Positions 33,573-46,210 of a stretch of DNA of 64,000 nucleotides are shown piece after piece. The notes under the pieces are model-generated. The model saw nothing but the letters and a program-made list of their open reading frames with translations. It had not been told where the DNA came from and made no database searches. Source of the stretch: Hyposmocoma kahamanoa. Its lineage: Eukaryota; Arthropoda; Insecta; Lepidoptera; Cosmopterigidae. The translations under genes were made by a program, and so were the position numbers. Within the stretch, counting starts at the first letter, position 1. The number at the start of each line of letters is the position of its first letter. The stretch is from contig NW_020653852.1 of NCBI RefSeq assembly GCF_003589595.1, positions 542,737-606,736 on the forward strand, in the 5' to 3' direction.

Positions 33573-36500
33573 TCACCCCGTCCTGGTATGTTTGAAATTG
33601 TTAAATCCGTATGTTCGACGGCGGTACCGGGCATAAGTATCGTTCCAGAGATGTATGGAAGGGGGATGCCAGACTCTAGTGACGCTAAGCTGGCGGTCGA
33701 TGACCAGGGCGTGCGGGCTGGCAGCGCGGCTCGGCTGCCACCGCACCGGCACTAGCCGTGATGTCTTTGGTGTTGGGTCACTGAAATATGGAGACAGTTT
33801 AACATTTAGACTGAATAAAATTTAAATTCTCTGTAAAATCTTGGGACTGTTAAAGCACAGATTACTTAATAGTTATGGTTAAAATCAAAAGTACTTTTGC
33901 CTTTAAAATGACATCATCTATTACATATTCTTATCTCATCTATGTGCAAAGCGTCGCAAGTGGATTGACGAGTTGGGGACAACCGCACACAATATGTGAC
34001 GACACCAAATAACAAAGACGACATTTATTATTACAACGATGTTCTGCACTGCACAAAGAGACATCACAATTTATTATAAGATGAAAGATGTCAAATTAGT
34101 AATGTTCTAGAGATTCGAACAAGGTGGCGTCAAATAATAATAAACGTCTATATTTAATTATTCATATTTTATGCTCTTCGTACGACCCACTCTCAGATTC
34201 TCATTCAAATTAAATTCGTTGCATCACATCCACACATTGTGGATCCACATGGCTGTTCTAAACTTAAGCGGGTGCGCATTTATAGCGTCAATATTATAGA
34301 TGCGATTCATGGGCGCGACCATTATTAATTGTACGATACAATCAAAGGAAAAGTGAACCCAGATGTTATTTCAGATTTATACTCCAAATGCACAAAAACA
34401 TAACTCATGTTTCATGTTCACTGTTGACTTACTTTGGCTGATGTATATAGGTATAGGTACATAATATATCGCGCAAAAAACTTGACGAACATGGTGTGAT
34501 GTCATTATTTGTTATTGCTTGAATGAAACTGGTTATTAGATTGTCGAATAAAGACTGAATAGCTCTTAAACTCACCCATATTTGGCAAAATTTGTCCAAA
34601 GCGTAAGCATGCGATTGATCATGCGACGTTCGAGATAACGATGCGGCAAAGGGAATGAATGAGGTTTGAACATATAGAACAGTTCATCGGCGTGAGATGC
34701 GCCGTCAGCCCATCCGAACCATGAGATGATCTTCGGTATGTTTATGTACCCACTATACTTGAAGAGGTAATACCAGATCGGTTGGTCCGTCGTCCGTGCG
34801 TACAACTCCGCCTCTAACACAGACGGAATCTTGAAATGCAGATCCGAATACAACTCTACCATATCCGTGATCATGTCTTCTTTTCTCGTCGCAAAGTACT
34901 GTCTCTTTAAATGCTCCACGGTTCGGTTCCTATCCCTCTCTGAAGGAAACACCAAATCTGGTTGCAAGGTCTCGAATGGGTCGAATTTCTTTATGCTCGT
35001 ACCGTAATCCTTGGCCACAAAATATATTCCTTCGTTGTCGTTAAACCCTATAATCATCGGTACTTTAGTGTAGTTCCCAGACAATATTATCTCGGCTGGA
35101 TATTTAGTGACGATGGGCTCTACACCCGGTATGTCTTTTTCGACACACGGTACGAATAAAGTATCTGCTGTAATATAATTTTTGTGGTCAGAATATTGAA
35201 TAGCGTTTATTAATTCACTCGTAGTTTTGTTCGAGATAATACTGTAAATTTCGTTAGGATCTTTGGTGTTGTAACCGAATTCTTTGACTAGAGCACTTGC
35301 CGTCTTTATGGGGTCGTGTTGTATGCCCCATGGAGCTAACGAAGATCCGCTTTGTAATATAGCTTTGTGGAAAAGTCCTCTCGCAGAAGGTGATAATATC
35401 AAATACGAAGTTGATACTGCGCCGGCGCTTTCACCAAATAACGTAACATTGTTTGGATCTCCTCCAAAAACTTCGATATTCTCTTTGATCCACTTCAATG
35501 CTGCTATTTGATCTTTCAACCCCGCGTTGCCAGGTGCTTCCTTTATGCCTAGACATAGGAAGCCTTCGACGTTGAGTCTATAGTTTAAACCGACTAGTAC
35601 AACGTCGTGCTCTACAAAATCGTCGCCTCCATAAAGAAAGCCTGCGCCAGTGCCTTCAAAAAAGCAGCCTCCGTGGACGTAAACCATTACTGGTAGTAAG
35701 GTATCAGGATGTCGTTTTGCTGGCGTATAAATGTTAAGTTTCAAGCAGTCAGGATCTCCAACTACAACGGAACCAATCATGCGTTGTGGACATCGCACAT
35801 TTTCGTTCACTGCATCGTATATTCCATCCCATCGTGCCGGCGGTAGCGGTGCCTGAAAAACAAATGAATTTATTTTTCATTTTTCAGTTTAAAGTAGGAA
35901 ATGCTAATTGTTTTGCACACAAAGTTAGTGTTATTTAAGTGTAGAATAAATGTTTGCTCTGCGCCAACCTTGAAATATTACGGAGGTACGAGAAAAATCA
36001 ATACACGCTAAGGCATTCAAAATTATTCTCAAGTCAGGTAATAGAAGGAATAATTTAACTTGCTGATCAAAACTTGTAATAACTTTTGATTTACTTATGA
36101 GAATCAACAACACGATTTTTAGTTACGTATTTTGTTAGATAGTTTTATAAATTTATAGTTTCATATATCAAAATGAAGGAGGCTTGTGTAAACACCCTTA
36201 TAGTATAAATCTTTGGCAAATGCAATTGCAGTCAACATTATGCTATTTGGATAACTAATACTCCATACAGATCGTTGAATGAACTTCTCGTGACTGTCGT
36301 TTTCCTTCTTCGATTATCATTAAGTGGCACATGCCTAGATATGCACCAATGTTTATTAAGCAATGTAGTTATTATACTTATTTTCCATTAAGGAAATTAA
36401 GTTATAATTAACTTATCTAACGTGTCTGATATTACCTGAAACCGATTGGTGTCGTCAACGGTGGCGTACGGTACACCAAAATACAGGAAGGCCCTTCCGT

Positions 36501-36606
36501 CATGGCTGAGAAATCCTCGCAGCAGGCCGCTGGACACCTGTACTACAGGCGCCGGCTCGTGGATCAGACTCGCTGCGATCAGCGACACCAGCGCCACCCA
36601 CTTCAT
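33573..36606 (-). CDS. Secreted carboxylesterase (CCE family)
   Basis: Exons on the minus strand: 36606-36436, 35852-34576, 33780-33573; 551 residues plus TGA. The start was chosen at MKWVALVSLIAASLIHEP because it gives a short signal peptide aligned with the neighbouring paralogues; an upstream in-frame Met is not needed. Class B carboxylesterase: HGG at 117-119, Ser199 in GESAG, Glu331 in NDNEG, His444 in GASHADELFYMF. It has the EAPGNAGLKDQ stretch shared with two of its neighbours. Exon 3 (DPTPKTSRLVPVRW ... ARYRRRTYG) is not open as a long frame but has a clean TTTCAG acceptor and the exact phase needed. Introns after RFQ (583 bases) and inside the KYG Gly codon (795 bases) match the paralogues and contain nothing recognised. 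No ER-retention signal, so probably secreted. The substrate cannot be told; xenobiotic, plant-ester or odorant turnover are all known roles. Confidence 0.9.
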
Positions 36607-37325
36607 CCTCACACACCAAAACACAGGTCTCTTCACTGTTTCACTGCATTGTACAAACAAGCGTAGGTACGTTTTGTATGACACGAGAGTTTTGGTAAAT
36701 TAAATTCACTAGAACTTTACGTTTTTAATCCTAGTTTTTAAACTTCACTACGCAGAACCACGTACCTATATTTATTTATAGAGATGTTAATTTATTACGA
36801 ATACAATGTTGCTAAATGATTTATTACAATATGCATGTTATATGCGCAACGTCCAGTCGTGAGCAAAGTCGCATCGGTTATGGAAACAATCGACGCATGG
36901 AAATAGCGGTACGAGCATTTCAAGGGCTTGCGTGTGCGCTGGTGGCGTTCGAAATCCGCCAGTGGACAGAAATCGTGCATAAATATTACCTAACGTATAT
37001 TTACAATCCCACATAAGTAGTTAAAGATAGTTGTTAGTCAATGTTGGGAGTCTTTGGCGCTAGTCAAGGTCGTACACAAGTTCAAGATTCCATTATTGTA
37101 CGTCAACATAAAAAAATACGTTTTCCACATACGTATAAAGGGTGTCCCATGGCTATGCGACACAGAATAATTTTTAAATACGGGACGTTTTGCGTCAAGC
37201 GGACATTATTTTATTTTCAAAAGTAAATAATACTGCACTCAATCCTTATAACATACAGAATGTTTTATTTTTCACATTCAGTCTGTTTGATTCCCAGGTA
37301 AGGCAAGCAACTTTTTTAAATAAAT

Positions 37326-37450
37326 GATTATCACTAGTGTCAGGTTTCTTGCCACGGTATGACTTCTTTTTATTTTCCCGATATTTCGGAACGGTTGCAC
37401 GCTCCACGGTCACGGGTTGACTCTTAAGAAACCTGGATACTAGTGATAAT
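37326..37450. repeat. Small inverted-repeat element
   Basis: The end gattatcactagtgtcaggt and its reverse partner at 37,428-37,450 (aaacctggatactagtgata) form about 25-base terminal inverted repeats. The core cccgatatttcggaacgg, followed by a tgcac..ccacggtcacggg block, resembles the core of other interspersed repeats in this window (43.2 kb). Length is 125 bases. Confidence 0.5.
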
Positions 37451-38099
37451 AATTTAGTGAATAACCACGAAAGTCTTAAAATCTATATAACTTTTTAAAT
37501 CTTTGAATGCAGTACCTATTACTTACTTTTAAAAATAAATTAATGTCTCCATGAAGCAAAATGTCATATTTAGCTTTCTATTTATATGTCATATACATTT
37601 CTAATCTAAAATCGCTGGAGTATCTAATTGTAGGTACTATTTACATGGCTATGTTATATTGTTTAAAACAAAAATCTGCGCTATTGTCTTCTTAGCATTT
37701 TGGCGCTCCAAGAATAAGGGTTAAACTGCGCAGTCACTCTGTTTTGCATAGAATTTGTGCGTCCTTACCAGAACTGATTCCAGTACGTTGACATTTTCTA
37801 AACAGTAATCAATTCATTAATTATTTGAAGAAGCACCCGCATTGTAAAGATGAAAACCAATGTACAGAGCGCAAACACGCAGTCGCGTGTACCTAAATGC
37901 AGTATTGTGTGTATTACAAGGTACTACGTTTTCTCATAACAATCGATACATTAGTTAATTTGCTTGTGTTAAAATGTTTCCATTCCCCAAGGAAGTGTCG
38001 TCGGATGTTTTCTATTCTTATATATCTTCCAAACGCAATAAACGAGACATGTGCAGGTGCCTACTATTCTGAGAAGACATCTCCATACTCACCCCATGC

Positions 38100-39165
38100 C
38101 AGAATAATGCAAATCTCAATTTAAAGCTGAATTCTATTTTTGAAAGAACATGGAACTGGATGGAGGAACACAATTTAGGAATAAATTTCAAAAACCAAAT
38201 TAATGACATTCCAGCCTTTACAAAAACATAAATATAAATTTCAAATTCAGTAACATAAATACAAAAAATTCAGTCACTTCTCTTGGCTGGGTATAGTTAT
38301 TGACACAAACACCATTTGGAAAGCGCACATTAATTAAATAAATAGTAGTATATCCAGGTTCGCGTATGCTCTCCGTGAAATAAAAAGATCCACGAACATA
38401 CAAACAGCATTGACCACCTACTACTATGCGTACGCTTACACTTGGCTAAGTGGCAGTAGAGCTACGTGTGAATGAGTTTGTTCAGGGAAGCACCTTCCTT
38501 ACCTATTTCTGCCGCCAAGCAGTAATGTCAACATTCCTGTTTTCCGGTTTTGAATGATAAGGGTGCTGGTGAAATTACAGGCGCGTGGGACTTGTCAACT
38601 TGTGTCTCATGTTGACGGGCGCAGTGGCAGTGCCCCTCAGATCTTTGCGATTTAAAGCTCTGAGTGGCACTGCAACTGTTATGGACAGGCGCGTAGCTTA
38701 CCATCAGGCGCACTATTTGTTCGTCCCGTCACTAGATATTATAAAAGAAAACCTAAGGTGCCATCCTGTAGGGTAACAGTACGGATATAATAATTCTGTT
38801 TACTCTTCCAAAAAAGGTTGTTAGAATTCTCGTAAATATAAAACAGAGCGACAGTTGCAAACTTTTCTTCCAACAGCACAAAATTCTCACATTTCCGTGT
38901 ATATAGGTACGTCCTGGAAATATGTAGGTTAGCTCGTCCGAAAAAAATTTGAAGACAACGTCGAAGACATTCCGACAAAATATTCCTTCCGACACAAAGA
39001 CAGATTAATACCACCACCTCGCGATTAACATTGCATGTCTAGTCCGTTTGTTATGTCAACTAAAATTTATAACAAATTACCGAAAATAATAAAAACAGAA
39101 GCAAGCGAATCAAAATATATAGACGCGTTAAAAATATATTTAGGTAGTGACTAAAAATTACTATA
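38100..39165 (+). mobile_element. LINE reverse-transcriptase C-terminal relic (Jockey/CR1-like), split by another repeat
   Basis: The plus strand encodes degraded pieces in non-LTR retrotransposon order: GIVIDTNTIWKAHIN, SISRFAYALREIKRSTNIQ followed by TALTTYYYAYAY, then after an inserted repeat (38,450-38,740) RHKDRLIPPP, MSSPFVMSTKIYNKLPKIIK and a terminal KYIDALKIYLGSD stop. Frame breaks and stops show it is dead. The motifs fit the region after the reverse-transcriptase palm in Jockey/CR1-group ORF2; the clade is inferred from memory of these motifs. Confidence 0.7.
38450..38740 (+). repeat. Dispersed repeat family, copy A
   Basis: Starts near ggcagtagagct and runs through cttacctatttctgccgcc, gggacttgtcaacttgtgtc, agatctttgcgatttaaagc and ggcactgcaact to accatcaggcgcac. 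It matches copy B (41,241-41,505) almost end to end and copy C (47,330-47,500) in part. It interrupts the LINE relic at 38.1-39.2 kb, so it inserted later. Probably a SINE or truncated LINE tail. Confidence 0.7.
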
Positions 39166-41240
39166 TACTACACAAATACTTAGATGATAGGAATATATCC
39201 TATCAATAATATAAATAATATAATATTTAATACGTAATTCAGGTTTGTTTAATACATCAAATTATTCTAAAAAAAATAATATACTTAAATTATTATCATG
39301 TTATCAAATTTTTTTCTCAACAAATACATATTGACCAATATCGTTCAATGTATGCGTTTTTAGGGCTTCAGTAAATGGAATAAGGTTAGAATTAGTTTAA
39401 TTTATTCAGATTTTTGTCATTTGCTCTGAACTTGCAGGGCCCGTAATGAACTTAATTTATGTTACCTACCGCCTTGTATATAACATTAAGGTATGCAACA
39501 AAATATTGAGTATCGAATAATTTTAGCACGACATTACAAGTTTGTAATTGAAGATTATAAATGAACTTTAGAAGCTGTAACGTTTGCCAATAATAAGAAT
39601 AAATGTGTATGGATTTTAATTACGAATCTGAAAACCCTAGAAAATAAAACAGTTTATCACCAGTGACCGTGGTCAAGAAGAAATAAAGTCAGTGGCATGT
39701 TATCTCTAAGTTAGCGGCCGATACCCAGAGGAACCGATACAGAGCAACGACAGACGGTTATTATCAAATGAATGTAGCCTCAACCTTGTCTATTAATTAT
39801 TTTGGTCATTTAGTAAGAAAGATTGTTAAGTCATAGATTATTGTTCCCTTACTGGAAACTTCATAACAAATTTATCTACATAATTGCTTGAATAAACGAT
39901 GCCAAGTGTCTTAAAAATACAAATTATCCAGCAATTTTAGATTGTTATTATGGTGGTTTTTATTGCGCGTTCGGTTTTTTAACGTTTTCCGTTTAACGTA
40001 GGTATGCGTTTTTTGTATCCTCCATTAAAATATATTAATAAAACTACTAAAATATTATTTATGTACATAAATTAATTACAGCAACGTATACGTTTCTGCG
40101 GCAAACCGCTGATATACAAAATTTGTTTTTTATGAGGGTTAAAACTATAGCGAAACAAAAACTTTATGTTAAAGGTAAACGCCGTACGTGAATGACACAA
40201 ATTCTTGTTGATTTTATAATTCATTCTTTTTTTGTTTATCACCTTAAACAATGTGACAATTTCAAATGTAATTTGCTTACCTATTAAATAAAGTAGAGTA
40301 CCGTGTTTAGGCCTAAGTGTTTAGTATTAAGACCTAATTACGTAATGGTTGCATACAATACTTTTTTACGACTAAATAAAATTATCAAACTGAACTAATA
40401 ATTAATGTATATTTTGTTAACAATCCATGACAAGAAATGCAATTTTTTGAATAAATTTTCATTTTTCCATCTTGGAAGATTTTAACCCATTTATTAGGGT
40501 AGGCAACGGTTCCACTATACACAGCCTCTTAATATAAATTATATTTAGACGAAAGCCAAACAAACGCTACAAAACAAAAAACTAAAGAGATATAATAGAA
40601 CTAGCCAAAGTACCGCATTATATTTTAACCAATATTTTTTTTGTAAAGATTTATGGCCCGGTTCAATTTTAGTTTTAGCGTAGAGTAGCGTCCTAATTTA
40701 TATTTTAATTAGCGAAAATACAACGTTCTTTTTTTGAAACTCATTACAGTTCTGTGTATAGAACTGAAATTGTAGAATTTTTCAGCTCACAGGCGAGTAT
40801 CATAGACAATAGTATTTTGATTCAGAGTTAAAAAGAGTGCCTATAAGATATTGTTTATGAAATTGTAATTGACAGTAGTACAGGAGTAGAAATAAATATT
40901 TAAATATCACTACTGAAGCAGGAAAATCGTCACATAACACGTACTGTATTATTTAACAATTTTCTTACTTGTTTTTGCTAGAACAGCACAAATTGGCGGT
41001 CGACCATGTCTTATCGCTTCTACTGTCACAACCTATCCTAAATTCTGTTTCGCGGTCGCCTCATTTGCCGCCAACGCGAATGAATACATTTGCACAATCG
41101 GTCAACCTAAATACCGATTTGACTTCTGAAGGCCAACTTTGTAACTAATATGTCAATTATATAATGATCTTTATGTATCAGCTCTGTTATTACTTTTGTA
41201 ATTATTTTGTAAACGATTATGTGAAATTTTTATATTTAGT

Positions 41241-41505
41241 AGCAGTAGAGCTCGTTCTTACCTCGTACTTACCTATTTCTGCCGCCAAGCGGCAGTGTGA
41301 ACATTGCCGCGTTCCGGTTTTGAAACGTAAGGGTGCTGTTAAAATTACAGGCACATGGGACTTGTCAACTTATGTCTCAGAGTGAAGGGCGCACTGGCAG
41401 TGCCCATCAGATCTTTGCGATTTAAAGCTCTGAATGGCACTGCAACTATTATGGATAGGTGTATCGCTTACCACCAGGCGCACCACTTGTACGTCCTGTC
41501 TTTTT
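41241..41505 (+). repeat. Dispersed repeat family, copy B
   Basis: Shares with copy A the blocks cttacctatttctgccgcc, gggacttgtcaactt, agatctttgcgatttaaagc and gcttaccaccaggcgcacca. Same orientation. The following base run leads into another repeat (41,506-41,600). Confidence 0.7.
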
Positions 41506-41600
41506 GTCGGATCTAAATAGTGTATATTTGTTTTTTCAAACAAACCAACGTTTCGGGTTCCTTATGGGTTACTTGGACACAGTCAGCCGTGACCATGGGA
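41506..41600 (+). repeat. Dispersed repeat with tttcaaacaaaccaacgttt core
   Basis: Reads ggatctaaatagtgtatatt, then tttcaaacaaaccaacgttt followed by cgggttcc. The same sequence with changes occurs at 43,200-43,305, so this is an interspersed family. Function unknown. Confidence 0.55.
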
Positions 41601-41814
41601 CTTGTCACGGACCCGAAGCGTTGGAAGCGTACTCGGAAAAATGGTTTAATTTCCTAAGAAAACAGGAATAAAAGTTAACTTTTTCAAAATTTGTACATTA
41701 ATGTATCTTCGCGATAGACAAAAACGTCAACGTAACAGAGCGTGCGAACCATAAATAAATATTATAGACAGATTTAAAAAGCATGATTCGAGGCGAGGAA
41801 GCGAAAGACGCGCA

Positions 41815-41990
41815 GAGGTTAGGGGTCTACTCTCGGTCTCTAGTAATATTCGACAAAATTAAAAGACAAGTATCCAGTATGAAGCTTCATTCGCATCACG
41901 CGTCTTTTCATTTGGTCAAGTATTGCTTATTTGGCAGTAATTGTTTCGGACGGATGTCGGACGGAGATCGAGAGTAGACCCCCTGGAGCG
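41815..41990. repeat. MITE-like element with 20-base inverted ends
   Basis: Left end aggggtctactctcggtctc and right end ggagatcgagagtagacccc are reverse complements with one or two changes, enclosing about 130 AT-rich bases. The outer ggggtctac ends are well defined. No coding content. Confidence 0.6.
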
Positions 41991-42404
41991 CAATGGACGA
42001 ACGTCCATAAAGAGACAAAAAATGTGTGTCGGAAACGACCCCAGTCAAGAAACCAACGTGGTTTTGTTTCCTTATTATGGAAACACTCATTGCTCTCTAG
42101 TATCTTTGTAGTAAATACTCGAAGAGATAGAAAGGGCGTACAAAAACGGAATATTGTACAATTTTGTGTAACCTCCGGTTTCCTGAACTACGCTTAAACA
42201 TAGCAATTGAGCGGTGAAGTGAGCCATAAAATCCTGTTTTGATTGACTCACACAGTTTTCATATATATACGGATGTTATAATTTCCGTACATATTCCACG
42301 GCATACTGTGAATAAGGAGAAATACCGAATGTATTAAATCTGTACTGATTTGTAGCGCAAGGTGATTTAGATATATATCTGCGGCGATATATTTATTTAA
42401 ACTT

Positions 42405-42560
42405 TATTGCACAGAAAATAGTACAATTGGGGGACTTAATGCCGTTAGGCATTTTCTACCAGTCAACCGGATGGCTCTGTGCAGAGTAACTGGTATTGTG
42501 CGGCATCAACGCTCTAAATTGCAACGACAATACAACCTTTTCAACCTATAATTAGGCAGC
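42405..42560 (-). mobile_element. LINE 3'-tail fragment, antisense
   Basis: The plus strand reads tttattgcacagaaaatag, then ggacttaatgccgttaggca followed by ttttctaccagtcaacc. In reverse this is the kind of 3' end, closing in gtgcaataaa, that ends several lepidopteran LINE families. Only the tail is left. Confidence 0.5.
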
Positions 42561-43199
42561 GGTGCTTCTCGCGCGGTGGCGTCTTCTCATTCTATATTTA
42601 AAAAAGGCGTAGGCTTTCACTTACTTATTTTTAAATAACCCTTGCTGAATTGCTCGGCTAGTGGAGTTTAATTGAAATTTCTCTTTATAATGTAATCTTT
42701 TATTTCACAGGTACACAAATTACACTTGATATCGTGATTTTTTTTAAATTCTTCTCTTATTCAGGAGTAGTTTCCCAATCGCAGCGAGTAAGGGTCGGAA
42801 TGACCTGCCGCCTCCGGTAAATATATTCTTTCAAAATAATGTGTAAATAATGGCTCCTGTCTGTGCAGAAATCGAGCAGCAATTGGTCGGTGGTTGATTC
42901 CCCTAGTAACACTAAATAAATAAAATTTTAGATATTTTTTAATTACAATTTTTATAATATTTTTAATTTTTCTTTATTTTTTTGTTTAGTATGCACTCCG
43001 CTTGTAGGTCTGATGCAGCAAGTGAATGAAAATCCTTCATAATTTTTGTCCACATTACTGTTCTTTTGTTTTAATTGTTTGTTTGTATTTGTTTGTGTTT
43101 TTTAATCTATTTTTATTATTTTTAAATTGAATAAACACTATTATTTATTAGTAAACCAGATTCTCTTGAGAAAAATAAGTAAGATAGGAAATGAAACTA

Positions 43200-43305
43200 T
43201 TTTTCCGGATTTAAATCGCGTATATTTGTTTTTTTCAAACAAACCGACGTTTCGGGCCCTTTTCAGGTCCCATGGTCACGGTTGACTGAGGTGTAACAAT
43301 CGCGA
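43200..43305 (+). repeat. Dispersed repeat with tttcaaacaaaccgacgttt core, second copy
   Basis: Matches 41,506-41,600 (ggatttaaatcgcgtatatt; tttcaaacaaaccgacgttt), then ggtcccatggtcacggttga. The two copies sit in the same orientation 1.7 kb apart. Confidence 0.55.
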
Positions 43306-43309
43306 AAAC

Positions 43310-43640
43310 CTAAGAATTCAATAAGTAAGATAGTTAGGGGTTTCTCTTTATAAATATATATTTGTTCACCGATGTATTATATACAATACTTATTGAAAAA
43401 TAACATAGGTAGAGACAACCTAGAAGAGCTAAACAGAACACTGCTGTGGATTTGTGTTACCTTAGTACGGAGAAGTTGTATAATAAATAACCTTTGGGAC
43501 AAAGGTTTTGTTTCATGATAGTTTTAAACCTCGTAATTAGCAAATATTCTAAACAACAAGAAGAACCTTATAGGTGCCCCTTAAACGAGTTTGTGACTTT
43601 GTAAAGATGACTATCAAGAGTGGTTACTTTTTTATGATAG
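43310..43640. repeat. Block homologous to the second intron of the 48.9-52.0 kb esterase (part 1)
   Basis: This stretch aligns with 49,225-49,720, inside the intron of the downstream esterase. Shared runs are aggggttt/aggggttg, acctagaagagct/acctgcaagagtt, ctgctgtggattt/ctgctatggattt and aaacctcgtaa in both. The intron copy also holds a later SINE. A second shared block lies at 44,400-44,530. A duplicated fragment of an esterase locus or an unknown repeat family would both explain this. Confidence 0.55.
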
Positions 43641-43689
43641 AATCTATGCACAGTTGATCTAATGGAAAGTGACGATGGGGTCGATGATG

Positions 43690-44385
43690 GAGCATGCACA
43701 GAAATAATTCCTACTCACTCTCGCCTTGAAAAGGCCCAAGTTATAGCGTTCAGAAAATATTCTGCAGGCGCTCGCCATATAAATGTGAAATCTTTGGAAT
43801 ATCCACAAGTACCTAAGAGTGGAACTCCAGCCTACTAGTTTATTTGTTCCTCATTGCATTATGTTAACTTTTCTATAATTCACTATCGCATCTTGAAATA
43901 CTCTTCTAAACATAAAATCCATTTTATTCCTTTGTGGAACGCTTTACCTTTGTTTATTCAACAAGTGAAATCATCGAATATATTAAAAAATATGATAAAA
44001 GAACACTACCTAACTTTAGTGTGACCTGAACTGCTTAGGTATTATTATATTTAAAATTATGTCTTAGAAATTTTATATTTATAGGTGCAAGAATATATAG
44101 TAGTTTATGATATACATATATATGTATTGGTTTTATTATTTATAAATATAAGTGCTTATATTTGCATTTATTTATCGATTTTCATCTATTCATCTCACAC
44201 CGCCGTCGTTTTCCTGTGATTATATAATTACTTCCATCCAAAGGTTGTCTGGCAGAAATCGCTTAAAGCGATAAGACCGCCCATTGTATCACAGCTATTT
44301 TTTTTTAATTTGATTGTATTGTATTGGTTTCCTTATTTGGTGTACAATAAAGAATTTTTGTATTGTATTGTATAACGCAAGAATA
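43690..44385 (+). mobile_element. LINE 3' end relic: ORF2 C-terminus plus tail
   Basis: The plus strand encodes HKIHFIPLWNALPLFIQQ, then SNILKNMIKEHYLTLV and a stop, the usual end of a non-LTR retrotransposon ORF2. About 200 bases later comes cagaaatcgcttaaagcgat followed by aagaccgcc, then a tail with repeated tgtattgtatt and caataaagaa. It lies between the two blocks that match the downstream esterase intron and so inserted into an older sequence. Confidence 0.65.
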
Positions 44386-44399
44386 TCTTTTTTTACATA

Positions 44400-44530
44400 T
44401 ATTTCTCAGAGACACTCTGAGTTCAAGTTTGTAGGTAAAAACAGTACGCTTTTGCAGGACAAAGATTCTATTAACGTCTGCGTCAGTTCCCAAATCAAGA
44501 TGCCGCATGTCATCAAAGTGTAGAAGTAGC
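44400..44530. repeat. Block homologous to the second intron of the 48.9-52.0 kb esterase (part 2)
   Basis: Shares cttttgcaggacaaagattc followed by tattaa, and then atgccgcatgtcatcaaagt versus atgtcgtacatcattaaact, with 50,115-50,190. It follows the LINE relic. Order and orientation relative to part 1 (43,310-43,640) are the same as in the intron copy. Confidence 0.6.
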
Positions 44531-44779
44531 TAAAATAATTAATGGAATGGTTTCTACGTCTTTTTTTAATTATTTACACTGCAGAACCGAGCCGTTTTGA
44601 CAGCTACTTTTGGATTCTAAAGTTATACTTAAAAATTACAACCGTGTATACAAAGTACATAGGCTTTTTCTCAGTCTCACCTGGTCAATATTTCTAATTG
44701 CATTTACACGTGATTGTTTTTTCTCGCCGCGTGCGTAGAGTTGCGTCTGTTGCAACAATGGTCTGACGCAGTGCAACCC

Positions 44780-46210
44780 GACCGGGGCGCCGCACAGTGT
44801 GCCTAAATTGATAACTCTTGGACATAGGAATAACTTGTGGAGTATCGAGCTAATTTTTTTATATGATACATAATAACATTCCTAACAACTTTTATTCTTG
44901 TATAATTTCTTGAAAAGTTGATAGTTTCGGAGAAAAAAAACACTTTTTTTTGTATGGATAAATATACATTTTATTTTTTATTTTAAAATATACCAAAATG
45001 TAATTGTGCGTGGGTTACTTATAGTATAGTTCCAGTCATTTTCTTTGTAGAAAAAATAATTCATCTGTATGTACTTGCGGCCTTGTAAGTAAAGATGCGG
45101 CGAAATTGCTAACTCTTTTATGTAGTTTTATAACGAAATATATGAGCTTCGACTAAAGAAAAATTAATTTGAGTGTAATTTAGAGAGTGTTATAACAATA
45201 ACACGAAAAACTAGTACATTGTGTTAAAAAATAACGCACATTACATTTTGGTATATTTTGAGATAAAAAATAAAATGTATATTTCTCCATACAAAAAAAA
45301 ATTCTCTAAAGCTTTTCAAGAAATTATACAAGAATAAAAGTTGTTAAAAATGTTATTATCTATCACATAAAAAAAATTAGCTCGGTACTCCACAAGTTAT
45401 TCCTATGTCCAAGAATTATCAATTATTATTTAATCTAGGGAACAATTTTAGGAATACAGAGCTGATTTTTTTTATATGATAAATAATAACATTCCTGATA
45501 ACTTTTATTCTTATGTAATTTCTTGAAAAGCTTATTGTTGCAGAGAAAAAAATTTAGTTTTTTTTGTTTTGGTGAAATAAACATTTTATTTTTTATCTCA
45601 AAATGTAGGAAAATGTAATGTGTGTGGTTTATTTACAATATAGGTCTAATCATTCTCTATTAAGGAAAAAATAATCCATTTGCAGGTACTTGCGGCTTTA
45701 CGAGTAAAAAGATGTCAAAATTCTAGATTTGTTATTTATTTTTTAACACAATATACTAGTTTCTACTTAACTTTCATGTTATTGTTATAACACTCTCTAA
45801 ATTACCCTAAAATTATTTTTTCTTTAGTCGAAACTCATGTATTTTGTTAAAAAACTACATAAAAGAGTTAGCAATTTTGCCGCACCTTTACTTACAAAAC
45901 CGCAAGTACATGCAGACGAATTATTTTTTTTTACATAGAAAATAATTGGAACTATACTGTAAGTAACCCACGCACATAACATTTTCGTATATTTTGAGAT
46001 AAAAAAATAAAATGTATATTTCTCCATACAAAAAAATAATAATTATTTTTTTTCTTCGAAACTATCAACTTTTCAAGACATTATACAAGAATAAAAGTTG
46101 TTAGGAACGTTATTATCTATCATATTAAAAAAGAAATAGCTCGATATTCCACAAGTTATTCCTATGTCCTAGAATCATCAATTTGGGCCCACTGTGCGCC
46201 GCCCGACACT
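44780..46210. repeat. Cluster of four related inverted-repeat arms
   Basis: Outer arms (about 44,787-45,235 and 45,735-46,205) are reverse complements, from gccgcacagtg at the rim through ggacataggaataacttgtg to agagagtgttataacaataa. Between them are a reverse copy (about 45,237-45,425) and a forward copy (about 45,440-45,735) of the same unit. The order is forward, reverse, forward, reverse, like two related foldback elements inside or next to each other. The whole is AT-rich apart from GC-rich outermost ends. No transposase seen. Confidence 0.7.
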
